A stretch of 31,256 nt of DNA from TMED27 sp050633165 (lineage in GTDB: Bacteria; Pseudomonadota; Alphaproteobacteria; Micavibrionales; Micavibrionaceae): positions 1 through 31,256 of the forward strand of contig JBOEFZ010000013.1 in assembly GCA_050633165.1 (NCBI GenBank), given 5' to 3'. A program made the translations under genes and the position numbers. Every line of letters starts with the position of its first letter. Position 1 is the stretch's first letter. This document shows positions 20,060 to 27,422 of this stretch, in pieces. A model generated the notes under the pieces. It was not told the origin of the DNA, did no database searches, and saw only the letters and a program-made list of their open reading frames with translations.

Positions 20060-22076
20060 ATCCATATCCTTTTCCTATGATTTCCTGCGCAATCAACCCC
20101 ACCTCCTCATATTGCTTCTTCGGATCGTCATGGTCTTGGAAGGTGTCGGGGAGGGTTAGGGTGCGGATTTTTGGTAACGGGTGACGGGTGACGGGTGACA
20201 GTTCGTTGTGGATGTGGTGGAGGACGGCGCTGCCGAAGCCGCCGGTGGAGCCTTCTTCGATGGTGATGAGTTGGGAGTGGGTGGTTGTTAGTTGATGGAT
20301 GAGGGCGGTGTCCAGGGGCTTGGCGAATCTTGCGTCGGCTACGGTTACGGATTTGCCGTTGGATTCTAGTTCTTTGGCGGCGATTAGGGCTTCTTCTAGG
20401 CGGGTGCCGTAGGAGAGAATCGCTATATCACCCTTAATGTCACCCTGCGGCTGGACCGCAGGGTCTGCTTGTGTGGCGTGAGGTCCTGCGGTCGAGCCGC
20501 AGGATGACATTGCGGAAGAATGGACGATGCGGCCTTTGCCGAGTTCGATTGGGGGGGCTTCGGCTTTGATTGTTGTGCTTTCGCCGCGTGGGTATCTTAG
20601 GGCGATGGGGCCGTCATTATATTGGGCGGAGAATTCTACCATTTTTGCGAGTTCTTCGCCGCTCGATGCCGCCATGAGGGTCATGTTCGGGATGCAGGCG
20701 AGGAAGGCGGTGTCGAAGCTTCCGGCGTGGGTTGCGCCATCGCTGCCGACAAGGCCTGCGCGGTCGATCATGAAACGCACGGGGAGGTTTTGGATGGCGA
20801 CGTCGTGGATGATTTGGTCGTAGGCGCGTTGGAGGAAGGTGGAATAGATCGCGACGAAGGGTTTGAAGCCCTCGGCGGCGAGGCCAGCGGCGAAGGTGAC
20901 GGCGTGTTGTTCGGCTATGCCGACGTCAAACATACGGTCGGGGAATTTTGCGGCGAATTTGTCGAGGCCTGTACCGTCGGGCATGGCGGCGGTGATGGCT
21001 AGGATTTTGTCGTCGGATTCGGCGCATTGGATGAGTTGGTTGGCGAAAACGGAGGTGTAGCTTGGGGGGGCGTCGGCTTTGCCTTTGACTTGGTCGCCCG
21101 TGATGACGTCGAATTTTTTGACGCCGTGCATTTTGGAGGGGGAGGATTCAGCAGGGGCGTAGCCTTTGCCCTTTTGCGTGCGGGCGTGAATGAGGATGGG
21201 GCCGTCATGATTGGTGTCGCGGACATTGCGTAGGACGCTGAGGAGTTGATCCATGTCGTGGCCATCGATTGGGCCGATATAGTAGAAGCCTAGTTCCTCG
21301 AAGAATGAGCCGTCTCCGGCGGCGTGGCGGATGCCCTCTTCGGCGCGTTTGGCGGCGGTGCGCAGGGGAGAGGGCAGGACGTCGAAGATTTTTTTGCCCG
21401 TTTCGCGTGCGCCGATATAGGTTTTCGAGCTGACCATTTTTGTGAGGGTGCGGGAGAGTGCGCCCGTTGGCGGGGCGATGGACATTTCGTTATCGTTGAG
21501 GATGACGATGAGTTTGGATTTGTTTGCGCCGGCGTTGTTGAGAGCCTCGAACGCCATGCCGGCGGACATTGCGCCGTCGCCGATGACGGCGATTGTGTGG
21601 TTATCTTTTCCGGCGAGGTCGGAGGCGATGGACATGCCCAAGCCAGCGGAGATGGAGGTGGAGCTGTGTCCTGCGCCGAAGGGGTCGTATTCGCTCTCGC
21701 TGCGTTTGGTGAAGCCGGAGAGGCCGCCGCCTTGGCGGATTGTGTGCATTTGGCTCGCGCGTCCGGTGAGGATTTTGTGCGGGTAGCATTGGTGGCCTAC
21801 ATCCCAGATGAGCTTGTCTTCGGGCGTGTTGAAGACGGCGTGGATGGCGGTTGTTAGCTCGACTACGCCTAAGCCTGCGCCGAGGTGGCCGCCGGTTTTG
21901 GCGACGGAGGCGATCATGGCGGTGCGGACTTCATCGGCGAGGGTGTGGAGTTGCTCATCGGTGAGGGGTTTTAGGTCGGCGGGGGAGGTGATGGTGGATA
22001 GGAGGCGCGTGTCGGCGGGCGGTGTCGTGTCTTCCGCTGTTTGTTGCTCGGTGTTGTCTATACGCTCTTGTGCCAT
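20052..22076 (-). CDS. dxs: 1-deoxy-D-xylulose-5-phosphate synthase
   Basis: Dxs condenses pyruvate and glyceraldehyde-3-phosphate with thiamine diphosphate, the first step of the MEP isoprenoid pathway. There are 674 residues, about 30 more than usual. Landmarks are G-H-L-G-A-G-L-G-V-V-E-L, W-D-V-G-H-Q-x-Y, the thiamine/metal motif G166-D-G-A-M-S-A-G-M with N-D-N at 194-196, D-V-G-I-A-E-Q-H-A-V-T with the catalytic Glu, and R-Y-P-R-G. The extra length is due to a palindromic repeat inserted in frame (20436-20511, about residues 522-547), between G-K-G-R-I-V-H and G-D-I-A-I-L-S-Y-G-T, a spot that is normally a short turn. A sevenfold-base tandem repeat (20178-20198) lies near the C-terminus. 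Catalytic residues are intact. Confidence 0.95.
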   Translation of the reverse strand: MAQERIDNTEQQTAEDTTPPADTRLLSTITSPADLKPLTDEQLHTLADEVRTAMIASVAKTGGHLGAGLGVVELTTAIHAVFNTPEDKLIWDVGHQCYPHKILTGRASQMHTIRQGGGLSGFTKRSESEYDPFGAGHSSTSISAGLGMSIASDLAGKDNHTIAVIGDGAMSAGMAFEALNNAGANKSKLIVILNDNEMSIAPPTGALSRTLTKMVSSKTYIGARETGKKIFDVLPSPLRTAAKRAEEGIRHAAGDGSFFEELGFYYIGPIDGHDMDQLLSVLRNVRDTNHDGPILIHARTQKGKGYAPAESSPSKMHGVKKFDVITGDQVKGKADAPPSYTSVFANQLIQCAESDDKILAITAAMPDGTGLDKFAAKFPDRMFDVGIAEQHAVTFAAGLAAEGFKPFVAIYSTFLQRAYDQIIHDVAIQNLPVRFMIDRAGLVGSDGATHAGSFDTAFLACIPNMTLMAASSGEELAKMVEFSAQYNDGPIALRYPRGESTTIKAEAPPIELGKGRIVHSSAMSSCGSTAGPHATQADPAVQPQGDIKGDIAILSYGTRLEEALIAAKELESNGKSVTVADARFAKPLDTALIHQLTTTHSQLITIEEGSTGGFGSAVLHHIHNELSPVTRHPLPKIRTLTLPDTFQDHDDPKKQYEEVGLIAQEIIGKGYGYG
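20436..20511. repeat. R3 double palindrome inserted in frame in dxs
   Basis: Two arms (20436-20465 and 20482-20511) match as inverted repeats at 26 of 30 positions. Each is itself a hairpin of CCTGCGG and CCGCAGG, ends lying at GTCA(C/T)CC and GATGAC. A single hairpin of the same family is at 25496-25518 in an intergenic gap. Inside dxs it encodes a Ser/Gly/Pro/Gln-rich segment that family members lack. Confidence 0.85.
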
Positions 22077-22162
22077 GGTGGGATTGTTTTAGCGTAAAGG
22101 GGGGGAGGGGGCAAAGAATTATTTTATTTACATAGCTCTCTGTATTTTTGTAGTGTCGTTTT

Positions 22163-22550
22163 ATGTCTGATGATGGAGAGTATAGAGGTTCTAGGTTTGT
22201 GGGTGATGAAGCGGGTGCATCTGTGCCTTCGTCAAGTCAAAAACCTGAAGACTTATTGGGTAAAGATTTTCCGCCATCATATCATTAGATCGACAGAATA
22301 TGGTGATGCTTTTTCTTTGCAGGTGATGGTGCCCAATGGTGATACGTATAACTTAAAAAGGCTGGGCTTATTTGCAAAGGATAATGTCCTTGCAGGTGAG
22401 CTTTACGAATGGTTGATGGATACGATCGCGGATGTTCGTGATGGACAAATTAAGATTAGCGAGTTTCCTGTCGTGACAAAACAGCCTAGCTTGCTGCATA
22501 ACCCACTTGAGGCTCCTGTTTATGAGCCTGACTTAATTAGTCGATTTTGA
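22163..22550 (+). CDS. Small AT-rich gene of unknown function, probably frameshifted
   Basis: Two frames have to be joined. The frame from ATG 22163 encodes a plausible hydrophilic N-terminus (M-S-D-D-G-E-Y-R-G-S-R-F to F-P-P-S-Y-H) and stops at 22288. The other frame, open from 22170 to 22550, has coding-like sequence only after about 22285 (S-T-E-Y-G-D-A-F-S-L-Q to the end), while its first 38 residues look like noise. A single-base change near 22265-22288 would join them into about 129 residues. The C-terminal part contains P-N-G-D-T-Y-N-L-K-R-L-G and L-Y-E-W-L-M-D-T-I. No family is recognised. It lies between the dxs start and the ispA end, on the opposite strand to both. The shift may be real or a sequencing error. 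Confidence 0.5.
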
Positions 22551-22552
22551 TC

Positions 22553-23467
22553 TTAAGCCCGTCTTTCCAGCACATAATCGGCTAATTCGCAGAGTATTTT
22601 TTCTCGGCCTTCGAAGATTTTTAGGTGGCGTTTGGCTTGGGCGATGAGCATTTCGGCGCGGCCTTTGGCGGCGTCTTTGCCCATGGTGGAGACGAAGGTG
22701 GCTTTGCCGGCGGCTTCGTCTTTGCCGGTGTCTTTGCCGGTGTCTTGGGGGTCGGCTTCGACGTCTAGGATGTCATCGGTGACTTGGAAGGCTAGGCCTA
22801 AATCGTAGGCGTAGTTGCATAGGGCGCGGCGTTGGGGTTCGCTGGCGCGGCCAAGGATTGCTCCGGCTTCGCAGGCGAAGGCCATGAGTTTTCCGGTTTT
22901 CATGCGTTGGAGGCGGGAGATTTCGCCTGCATCGAATTCTACGTCGTCGCGCTCGGCGATGAGGTCGAGCATTTGCCCGCCGACCATGCCGTGTCCGCCG
23001 GATGCTTGGGCGAGGGTGCGGACAAGCTCGCATCTTACGCGGGGGTCTTCGTGGGTGTCGCGGTCGGCTAGGACTTCGAAGGAGAGGGTTAGGAGCGCAT
23101 CGCCGGCGAGGATGGCGGTGGCTTCGTCATATTGTTTGTGAACCGTGGGGTGGCCGCGGCGCAGGGCGGCGTCATCCATGGCCGGAAGGTCATCATGGAC
23201 GAGGGAGTAGCAATGCATAAACTCGATCGCGGCGGCGACGCGGCGCGCGCGGGAGGAATCAACGTTAAAGAGGAAGGCGGAATGCATGGCGAGGAAGGGG
23301 CGCAGGCGCTTTCCGCCCGAGAGGACACCGTGGCGCATTGCATCATAGAGCGGCTTTTCCGCGTCTTCGGTGGCGGGAAGGAGGCGCTCGATGGTGAGGT
23401 TTACACCGTCCGTAACTTCGTCCATTGCGGATTGGAGTTGGGGGGAGGCGTCGCGGGGTGATGGCAT
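22553..23467 (-). CDS. ispA: Farnesyl diphosphate synthase-type polyprenyl synthetase
   Basis: IspA condenses dimethylallyl and isopentenyl diphosphates to C15. The 304 residues carry the first Asp-rich motif D92-D-L-P-A-M-D-D and the second D231-D-I-L-D. G-G-K-R-L-R-P near 51-57 and the sequence C-Y-S-L-V-H just before the first motif resemble E. coli IspA and suggest the C15 product. A small tandem duplication (D-T-G-K-D-T-G-K) lies just after the second motif, encoded by a 12-base repeat near 22726-22750. AAGGAAC precedes the ATG. It lies between xseB and dxs as in many proteobacteria, with repeats R5, R6 and R7 separating it from xseB. Confidence 0.94.
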   Translation of the reverse strand: MPSPRDASPQLQSAMDEVTDGVNLTIERLLPATEDAEKPLYDAMRHGVLSGGKRLRPFLAMHSAFLFNVDSSRARRVAAAIEFMHCYSLVHDDLPAMDDAALRRGHPTVHKQYDEATAILAGDALLTLSFEVLADRDTHEDPRVRCELVRTLAQASGGHGMVGGQMLDLIAERDDVEFDAGEISRLQRMKTGKLMAFACEAGAILGRASEPQRRALCNYAYDLGLAFQVTDDILDVEADPQDTGKDTGKDEAAGKATFVSTMGKDAAKGRAEMLIAQAKRHLKIFEGREKILCELADYVLERRA

Positions 23468-23488
23468 GTTTGTTCCTTTTTTATTTTT

Positions 23489-23693
23489 ACGCGAAGTTAC
23501 GAAGGGGCGAAGATTTTGTTTCTATGCGGCAAAGCTGTGATTATTTGAATCGCTACGATCACGGAGAACACTACGGTTTTTGTTCTTGCGTCGAGTTTAG
23601 AGCAATGTCGTTGTGATCTTTGTGTGCGTTGTGGTTCATTTTTAATGCCTGCGGCGCTTTTTTTATCTTCGTATCTTCGCTCCTTCGCGTTTT
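23489..23693. repeat. R5 palindrome with R6 and R7 nested inside
   Basis: R5 arms: ACGCGAAGTTACGAAG (from 23489) to about 23516, and the inverted counterpart ending CCTTCGCGTTT at 23665-23693. Between them lies R6 (23551-23640, left arm CTACGATCACGGAGAACACT, right arm TTGTGATCTTTGTGTGCG continuing into TTGTGGTTCA), then the R7 box ATGCCTGCGGCGCT from 23645. Copy 27308-27390 has R5 arms without R6, so R6 appears inserted into R5. The stretch fills the xseB-ispA gap. Confidence 0.75.
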
Positions 23694-23698
23694 AATTA

Positions 23699-23938
23699 TT
23701 ATTCATCTAGTGGTTCTGTTCCCAATGCTCCGTCGGGGGCAATGGTGATTTTTTCGATTTTGGCGCGGGCGTCTTTTAGGCGGGATTCGCAGTGTTTTTT
23801 GAGGGCGATGCCGCGTTCGTAGCTTGTGATGGATTGTTCTAGCGGGGCGCTGCCGCTTTCTAGGGCGCGGACGATTCCTTCGAGTTCGTTTAGGGCGTCT
23901 TCAAACGATAAAGATTCAATGGTTTGTGTTTGGCTCAT
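23699..23938 (-). CDS. xseB: Exodeoxyribonuclease VII small subunit
   Basis: XseB is the 79-residue helical subunit of exonuclease VII, which degrades single-stranded DNA from both ends together with XseA (not in the window). The family core is clear: L-S-F-E-D-A-L-N-E-L-E-G-I-V-R-A-L-E-S-G and then P-L-E-Q-S-I-x-x-Y-E-R-G-I-x-L-K-K-H-C-E. It is upstream of ispA and dxs on the same strand, the standard order. Its ATG is only 13 bp from the proposed ATG of the divergent phosphatase gene, so the two promoters must overlap the opposite coding sequences. Confidence 0.92.
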   Translation of the reverse strand: MSQTQTIESLSFEDALNELEGIVRALESGSAPLEQSITSYERGIALKKHCESRLKDARAKIEKITIAPDGALGTEPLDE

Positions 23939-23951
23939 AGTGTTGGAGTTT

Positions 23952-24752
23952 ATGCGAAAGTTCGATTACTCTCAAGATATGAATCACGCTAACCCGCATA
24001 ATTATCAAATTCCGTCCGGTATTCGCGTTTATGCGATTGGGGATGTGCATGGGCATGTGGATTTGTTGGCGCAGATGCATGAGGCGATTTTTGCCGATAT
24101 TGCGCGGGATACGCCGGAGTGGGCGGTGATTGTAACGCTAGGGGATTATGTGGATCGTGGGCCGGATAGTCGCGGGGTGATTGATTTTTTGATGGGGCAG
24201 GCGGCGCGGGATGATGGTGTGGGCCGCGTGTTTATTCGCGGGAATCATGAAGACGGAATGTTTGATTTTATGCGTGAGCCTTTTTCTTCGGCATGGTTGC
24301 AATGGGGCGGAATTGAGACGTTGCGTAGTTACGGGGTTGAATTTGATGTGGATGATTATGCGGCGATATTGCCGCGCGAGCGGGAGGATGCGGCGGCGGC
24401 GTTGAAGGCGGCGTTGCCAAAAGCGCATGTGCGGTTTTTGGAGGCTTGTGTATCCTCGCATGTGATTGGGGATTACCTGTTTGCGCATGCGGGGGTTGAT
24501 CCGTTGAAGCCCTTGGCAGAGCAAGTGCATAAGGATTTTTCACGTAGCCGTCAGCCGTTTTTGAGTTGGTATAAGGAGGCGGATTATGCGCCGCTCGAGA
24601 AACGTGTGGTGCATGGGCATACGATTGGTAAAGAACCGATTGAAAGGCCGCATCGTGTTGGCGTTGATACGGGGGCGTATGAGAGTGGGGTTTTGAGTGC
24701 GGCGGTGGTTGAGGGCGGTGAGATTCGGTTTTTGCAGGTTGGTGCGGGGTAG
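23952..24752 (+). CDS. Calcineurin-like serine/threonine-type metallophosphatase
   Basis: A 266-residue phosphoesterase with the full metal-binding set: G-D-V-H-G-H, G-D-Y-V-D-R-G-P-D-S-R-G-V, R-G-N-H-E-D-G-M, a later H-A-G-V-D, and V-V-H-G-H-T-I. It belongs to the bacterial PP1/ApaH-like group that dephosphorylates phosphoproteins or bis-nucleoside polyphosphates; the substrate is not determined by sequence. Two starts are possible. ATG 23952 has GGAG three bases upstream; ATG 23979 is closer to the conserved domain but has only CTCAAG before it. The first is used here with moderate confidence. Repeats R6 and R7 follow the stop. Confidence 0.88.
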   Translation: MRKFDYSQDMNHANPHNYQIPSGIRVYAIGDVHGHVDLLAQMHEAIFADIARDTPEWAVIVTLGDYVDRGPDSRGVIDFLMGQAARDDGVGRVFIRGNHEDGMFDFMREPFSSAWLQWGGIETLRSYGVEFDVDDYAAILPREREDAAAALKAALPKAHVRFLEACVSSHVIGDYLFAHAGVDPLKPLAEQVHKDFSRSRQPFLSWYKEADYAPLEKRVVHGHTIGKEPIERPHRVGVDTGAYESGVLSAAVVEGGEIRFLQVGAG

Positions 24753-24759
24753 TTTTTTG

Positions 24760-24870
24760 AACCACGACGAGCACAACGAACACTACGATTTCGGTTTTGA
24801 TGGTGACAAAGGTGTGATGTTGTTGTGATCTTGGTGTGCGTTGCGGTTCAATTTTGATGCCTGCGGCGCT
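24760..24870 (+). repeat. R6 repeat followed by the R7 box
   Basis: Left part GAACCACGACGAGCACAACG at 24759-24778; right part TTGTGATCTTGGTGTGCG... to GCGGTTCA at 24823-24850; R7 box ATGCCTGCGGCGCT at 24857-24870, which just enters the end of gmhA. The right part has two differences from the copies at 23611 and 28160. Confidence 0.75.
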
Positions 24871-25453
24871 ATACTAATCCCAACTTTTGTTCCAATGCGC
24901 CGCAGAGGAGGTGGCCGATTAGGATGTGGATTTCCTGGATGCGGGCGGTGGTGGTTGATGGGGCGGTTAGGGTTATGTCGCATAGGTCGTTCATTTTGCC
25001 GCCATTATTGCCCGTTAGGCCGATTGTGGTCATGTTTTTATTGGTGGCGGATTTTAGGGCGTTTAGGACGTTTTGGGAGTTTCCGCTGGTGGAGATCCCG
25101 ATGGCGATGTCGCCGGCGTTCCCTAAGGCCTCGAGTTGGCGGGAGAAGATGTGGTCGAAGCCGTAGTCGTTTCCGGCGGCGGTGAGGGCGGAGGTGTCGG
25201 TGGTTAGGGCTATGGCGGGGATTGGTTTTCGATCCGATATGTATCGTATTGTTAGTTCGGTGGCGAGGTGTTGGGCGTCGGCGGCGCTGCCTCCGTTGCC
25301 GAAGAAGAGGATTTTGCCGCCATTGGATACGGCGGTGGCGCAGACATCGAGCATGCGTTCGAAGTCTGGTTTTAGGGTTTGGAAGGCTTTTTCCGCGACG
25401 GTTAGGTGTTCGTCGTGTTCGGTGCTCCAGTAGGTGTCTAAATCAAAAGTCAT
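24869..25453 (-). CDS. gmhA: D-sedoheptulose 7-phosphate isomerase
   Basis: GmhA converts sedoheptulose 7-phosphate to D-glycero-D-manno-heptose 7-phosphate, the first step towards the heptose of lipopolysaccharide. The 194 residues form a single SIS domain. Features are F-F-G-N-G-G-S-A-A-D-A-Q-H-L-A-T-E-L (sugar phosphate and metal site), L-T-T-D-T-S-A-L-T-A-x-x-N-D-Y, G-I-S-T-S-G-N-S-x-N-V, and A-R-I-Q-E-I-H-I-L-I-G-H near the end. The ribosome site is weak (AAGAAAAAAT). The downstream end touches R7. No other heptose genes are in the window. DiaA is a close relative, but the metal-site residues fit GmhA better. Confidence 0.9.
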   Translation of the reverse strand: MTFDLDTYWSTEHDEHLTVAEKAFQTLKPDFERMLDVCATAVSNGGKILFFGNGGSAADAQHLATELTIRYISDRKPIPAIALTTDTSALTAAGNDYGFDHIFSRQLEALGNAGDIAIGISTSGNSQNVLNALKSATNKNMTTIGLTGNNGGKMNDLCDITLTAPSTTTARIQEIHILIGHLLCGALEQKLGLV

Positions 25454-25495
25454 ATTTTTTCTTGGCTATCGGGATATTCTTGCTTGGGGATGAGA

Positions 25496-25518
25496 TCCTG
25501 CGGTTGAGCCGCAGGATG
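25496..25518. repeat. R3 single palindrome between gmhA and a lipoprotein gene
   Basis: ATCCTGCGG, loop TTGAG, CCGCAGGAT, followed by GACC. Nine-base perfect arms. It is the same unit as each half of the insertion in dxs (20436-20511). Located ten bases after the lipoprotein gene's end on the minus strand, it may act as a terminator stem, though no T tract follows. Confidence 0.8.
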
Positions 25519-25527
25519 ACCAATAAG

Positions 25528-26277
25528 TTAATTCGGCGTTGTTATGTCGATGGGGCCGGCGCGTTGGGGGGCAGGCTCTGGCTCCATTGGTTTTTCGATG
25601 ATGATTTTTTGGGTTTCTTTTATGGCTTCGCTGGGTTGCATTGTGGCCTGTTTGGCGGCTAATGCTTCGGCCTCGGCGATTTTCTCGTTAGCGATTTTTT
25701 GGCGGTTTTCGGCGAGTTGTTCTTTTGTGAGTTGGAAGCCGCTCATGATTTTAATGCGGGCGCCTTCTTTACGGTTATCAATCGGGATGATTTGGCGTAA
25801 GGATTCGAAATGGGTTTGGGTTGATGTTCCGGCGGAAAATGTCACGGGGGCGGAGAAGATTTCTTTGGCCATTATATTGCCGCCCGCGTCTGTTACCGCG
25901 ACGAAGAAGGGGTAGGAGGCGGAGGCGCTTGCGGTTTCGTTTGTGTTGGCGGTTGCGTCGAATTGGAGTTTCATGTCTACGGTGACGCTGTTTGATTTGT
26001 AGGTGCAGGTGCTTTGCCCTGTGCTGATCGTGGCGGTAGAGGTTTGTTCATTGATTGTGGCGAGATCGTTTACGATTTCGATTTGGGGGCAGCTATCGTG
26101 TGCGATGAGGGTGTCGGTTTTCGATGTTTCGATTTTTGTTTCTACGGCGCTTGTGAACCCATCGAGGGTGGGCCAGTTTATGCTGCTTACGTCTTCTTGG
26201 ATTGCGTCGAAGGTTTTGCACGCGGATAGGGAGGTTGCGATGAGGGCTATACTCAGGAATTTAGCGAGGATTTTCAT
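25528..26277 (-). CDS. Predicted lipoprotein of unknown function
   Basis: A 249-residue protein with a signal peptide ending in the lipobox L-S-A-C (Cys20). The mature N-terminal half is beta-rich, with two cysteines (in D-S-C-P-Q and S-T-C-T-Y) that may form a disulfide. The segment R-Q-I-I-P-I-D-N-R-K-E-G-A-R-I-K-I-M-S-G-F-Q-L-T resembles hypothetical lipoproteins of alphaproteobacteria. Residues about 180-225 are a charged helix rich in Ala/Glu/Lys, then a Pro-rich tail that may cross to or lie along the peptidoglycan. No established function is known to me. It diverges from ispH. Confidence 0.75.
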   Translation of the reverse strand: MKILAKFLSIALIATSLSACKTFDAIQEDVSSINWPTLDGFTSAVETKIETSKTDTLIAHDSCPQIEIVNDLATINEQTSTATISTGQSTCTYKSNSVTVDMKLQFDATANTNETASASASYPFFVAVTDAGGNIMAKEIFSAPVTFSAGTSTQTHFESLRQIIPIDNRKEGARIKIMSGFQLTKEQLAENRQKIANEKIAEAEALAAKQATMQPSEAIKETQKIIIEKPMEPEPAPQRAGPIDITTPN

Positions 26278-26300
26278 TGTTTACAGCTTTCATTGATTGC

Positions 26301-26329
26301 TTGAATATATGAGCCGATGCGGGCATAAA
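26301..26329 (+). promoter_or_regulatory. Probable ispH promoter
   Basis: TTGAAT (26301-26306), 17-base spacer, CATAAA (26324-26329). The ATG follows 10 bases after the -10 box, so the 5' leader would be about 3-4 bases. Confidence 0.5.
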
Positions 26330-26339
26330 AAGCAAGTCT

Positions 26340-27299
26340 ATGGAGAAGAAAAGCAAGATCGAGATTTTATTGGCGGCGCCGCGCGGGTTTTGTGCGGGGG
26401 TGGATCGGGCGATTCAGATTGTGGAGCGGGCGATTGCGAAATATGGCGCGCCGGTTTATGTGCGGCATGAGATTGTGCATAACAAATTTGTGGTGGATAA
26501 TCTAAAGGCGCAGGGGGCGGTGTTTGTCGAGCGTTTGGATCAGATTCCCGATGACGGGCAGCCGGTGATTTTTAGTGCGCATGGGGTGGCCAAGAGTGTG
26601 CCGGAAGCGGCGGCGGCGCGGGAGATGTTTTATATTGATGCGACGTGTCCATTGGTGAGTAAGGTGCATCGGGAGGCGGAGCGGTATTATAAGCAGGGGT
26701 TACAGATTATCCTGATCGGGCATGCGGGCCATCCGGAGGTTGTGGGCACGATGGGGCAATTGCCGGAAGGGGCGGTTGTGTTGGTTGAGACTGTGGAGGA
26801 TGTTGAGAATCTCAGAATCTCGGAATCTCGGAATCTTAGTTATTGTACGCAGACGACTTTATCGGTGGATGATACGGCGGCGATTGTGGCGGCTTTGCAG
26901 GTGCGGTTTCCGGATATTCAGGGGCCGCATAAGGAGGATATTTGCTATGCGACGACCAACCGGCAGGCGGCGGTGAAGGCGATTGCAGCGGAGGCGGATG
27001 CGTTGATTGTGATTGGTGCGCCTAATTCCTCGAATTCTAATCGTTTGGTGGAGGTCGGGGCGATTCATGGTTGCGATAAGGCGATGATGGTGCAGCGGGC
27101 GGCGGATTTGGATTGGGATTGGATTGAGGGTGTGAAGGTTCTGGGGCTTAGTGCGGGGGCTTCTGCGCCGGAGGTTTTGGTGGATGAGGTGATTGATGCA
27201 TTGCGCGCGCGGTATGATGTGAATGTGCGCGAGGTGGCGATTACGAAAGAGAATGTGTATTTTAAGATTCCACGTATACTCAATGAAGAGGTGGCGTAA
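26340..27299 (+). CDS. ispH: 4-hydroxy-3-methylbut-2-enyl diphosphate reductase
   Basis: IspH (LytB) reduces HMBPP to IPP and DMAPP, the last MEP step, with a [4Fe-4S] cluster. The three cluster ligands are Cys18 (A-P-R-G-F-C-A-G-V), Cys103 (D-A-T-C-P-L-V) and Cys202 (D-I-C-Y-A-T-T-N-R-Q). His43 in R-H-E-I-V-H-N, His81 in F-S-A-H-G-V and the E-x-x-x-T motif region (T-Q-T-T-L-S-V-D-D-T) complete the active site. The 319 residues are normal. Just before the TQTTLS motif the DNA is an 8-base tandem repeat (26809-26840), encoding E-N-L-R-I-S-E-S-R-N-L-S in a normally variable loop. dxs and ispA of the same pathway are 3-6 kb away. Confidence 0.96.
   Translation: MEKKSKIEILLAAPRGFCAGVDRAIQIVERAIAKYGAPVYVRHEIVHNKFVVDNLKAQGAVFVERLDQIPDDGQPVIFSAHGVAKSVPEAAAAREMFYIDATCPLVSKVHREAERYYKQGLQIILIGHAGHPEVVGTMGQLPEGAVVLVETVEDVENLRISESRNLSYCTQTTLSVDDTAAIVAALQVRFPDIQGPHKEDICYATTNRQAAVKAIAAEADALIVIGAPNSSNSNRLVEVGAIHGCDKAMMVQRAADLDWDWIEGVKVLGLSAGASAPEVLVDEVIDALRARYDVNVREVAITKENVYFKIPRILNEEVA
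26809..26840. repeat. 8-base tandem repeat inside ispH
   Basis: Four consecutive units: AATCTCAG, AATCTCGG, AATCTCGG, AATCTTAG. Unit length is not a multiple of three, so gain or loss of one unit would shift the ispH frame. Confidence 0.85.
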
Positions 27300-27307
27300 T
27301 GATTTTT

Positions 27308-27413
27308 ACGCGAAGTTACGAAGATGCGAAGAGTTTTGTTTTTTCGGCGTATTACATTAAAAAATTTCGCAGCTTCGCTTCTTCGCGTTTAAATTTTAAT
27401 GCCTGCGGCGCTT
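27308..27413 (+). repeat. R5 palindrome followed by the R7 box
   Basis: Left arm ACGCGAAGTTACGAAG and on to about 27335; inverted right arm TTCGCAGCTTCGCTTCTTCG to 27390; loop of about 25-30 bases without R6. R7 box ATGCCTGCGGCGCT at 27399-27412. The left arm shares a 21-base identical run with the copy at 23484-23504. Confidence 0.75.
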
Positions 27414-27422
27414 GAGGGTTTG

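Noticed and set aside
22163..22288. Independent 41-residue peptide upstream of the 22170-22550 frame
   Set aside because: The downstream frame only becomes protein-like where this one ends, so a single frameshifted gene explains both better; kept as an alternative.
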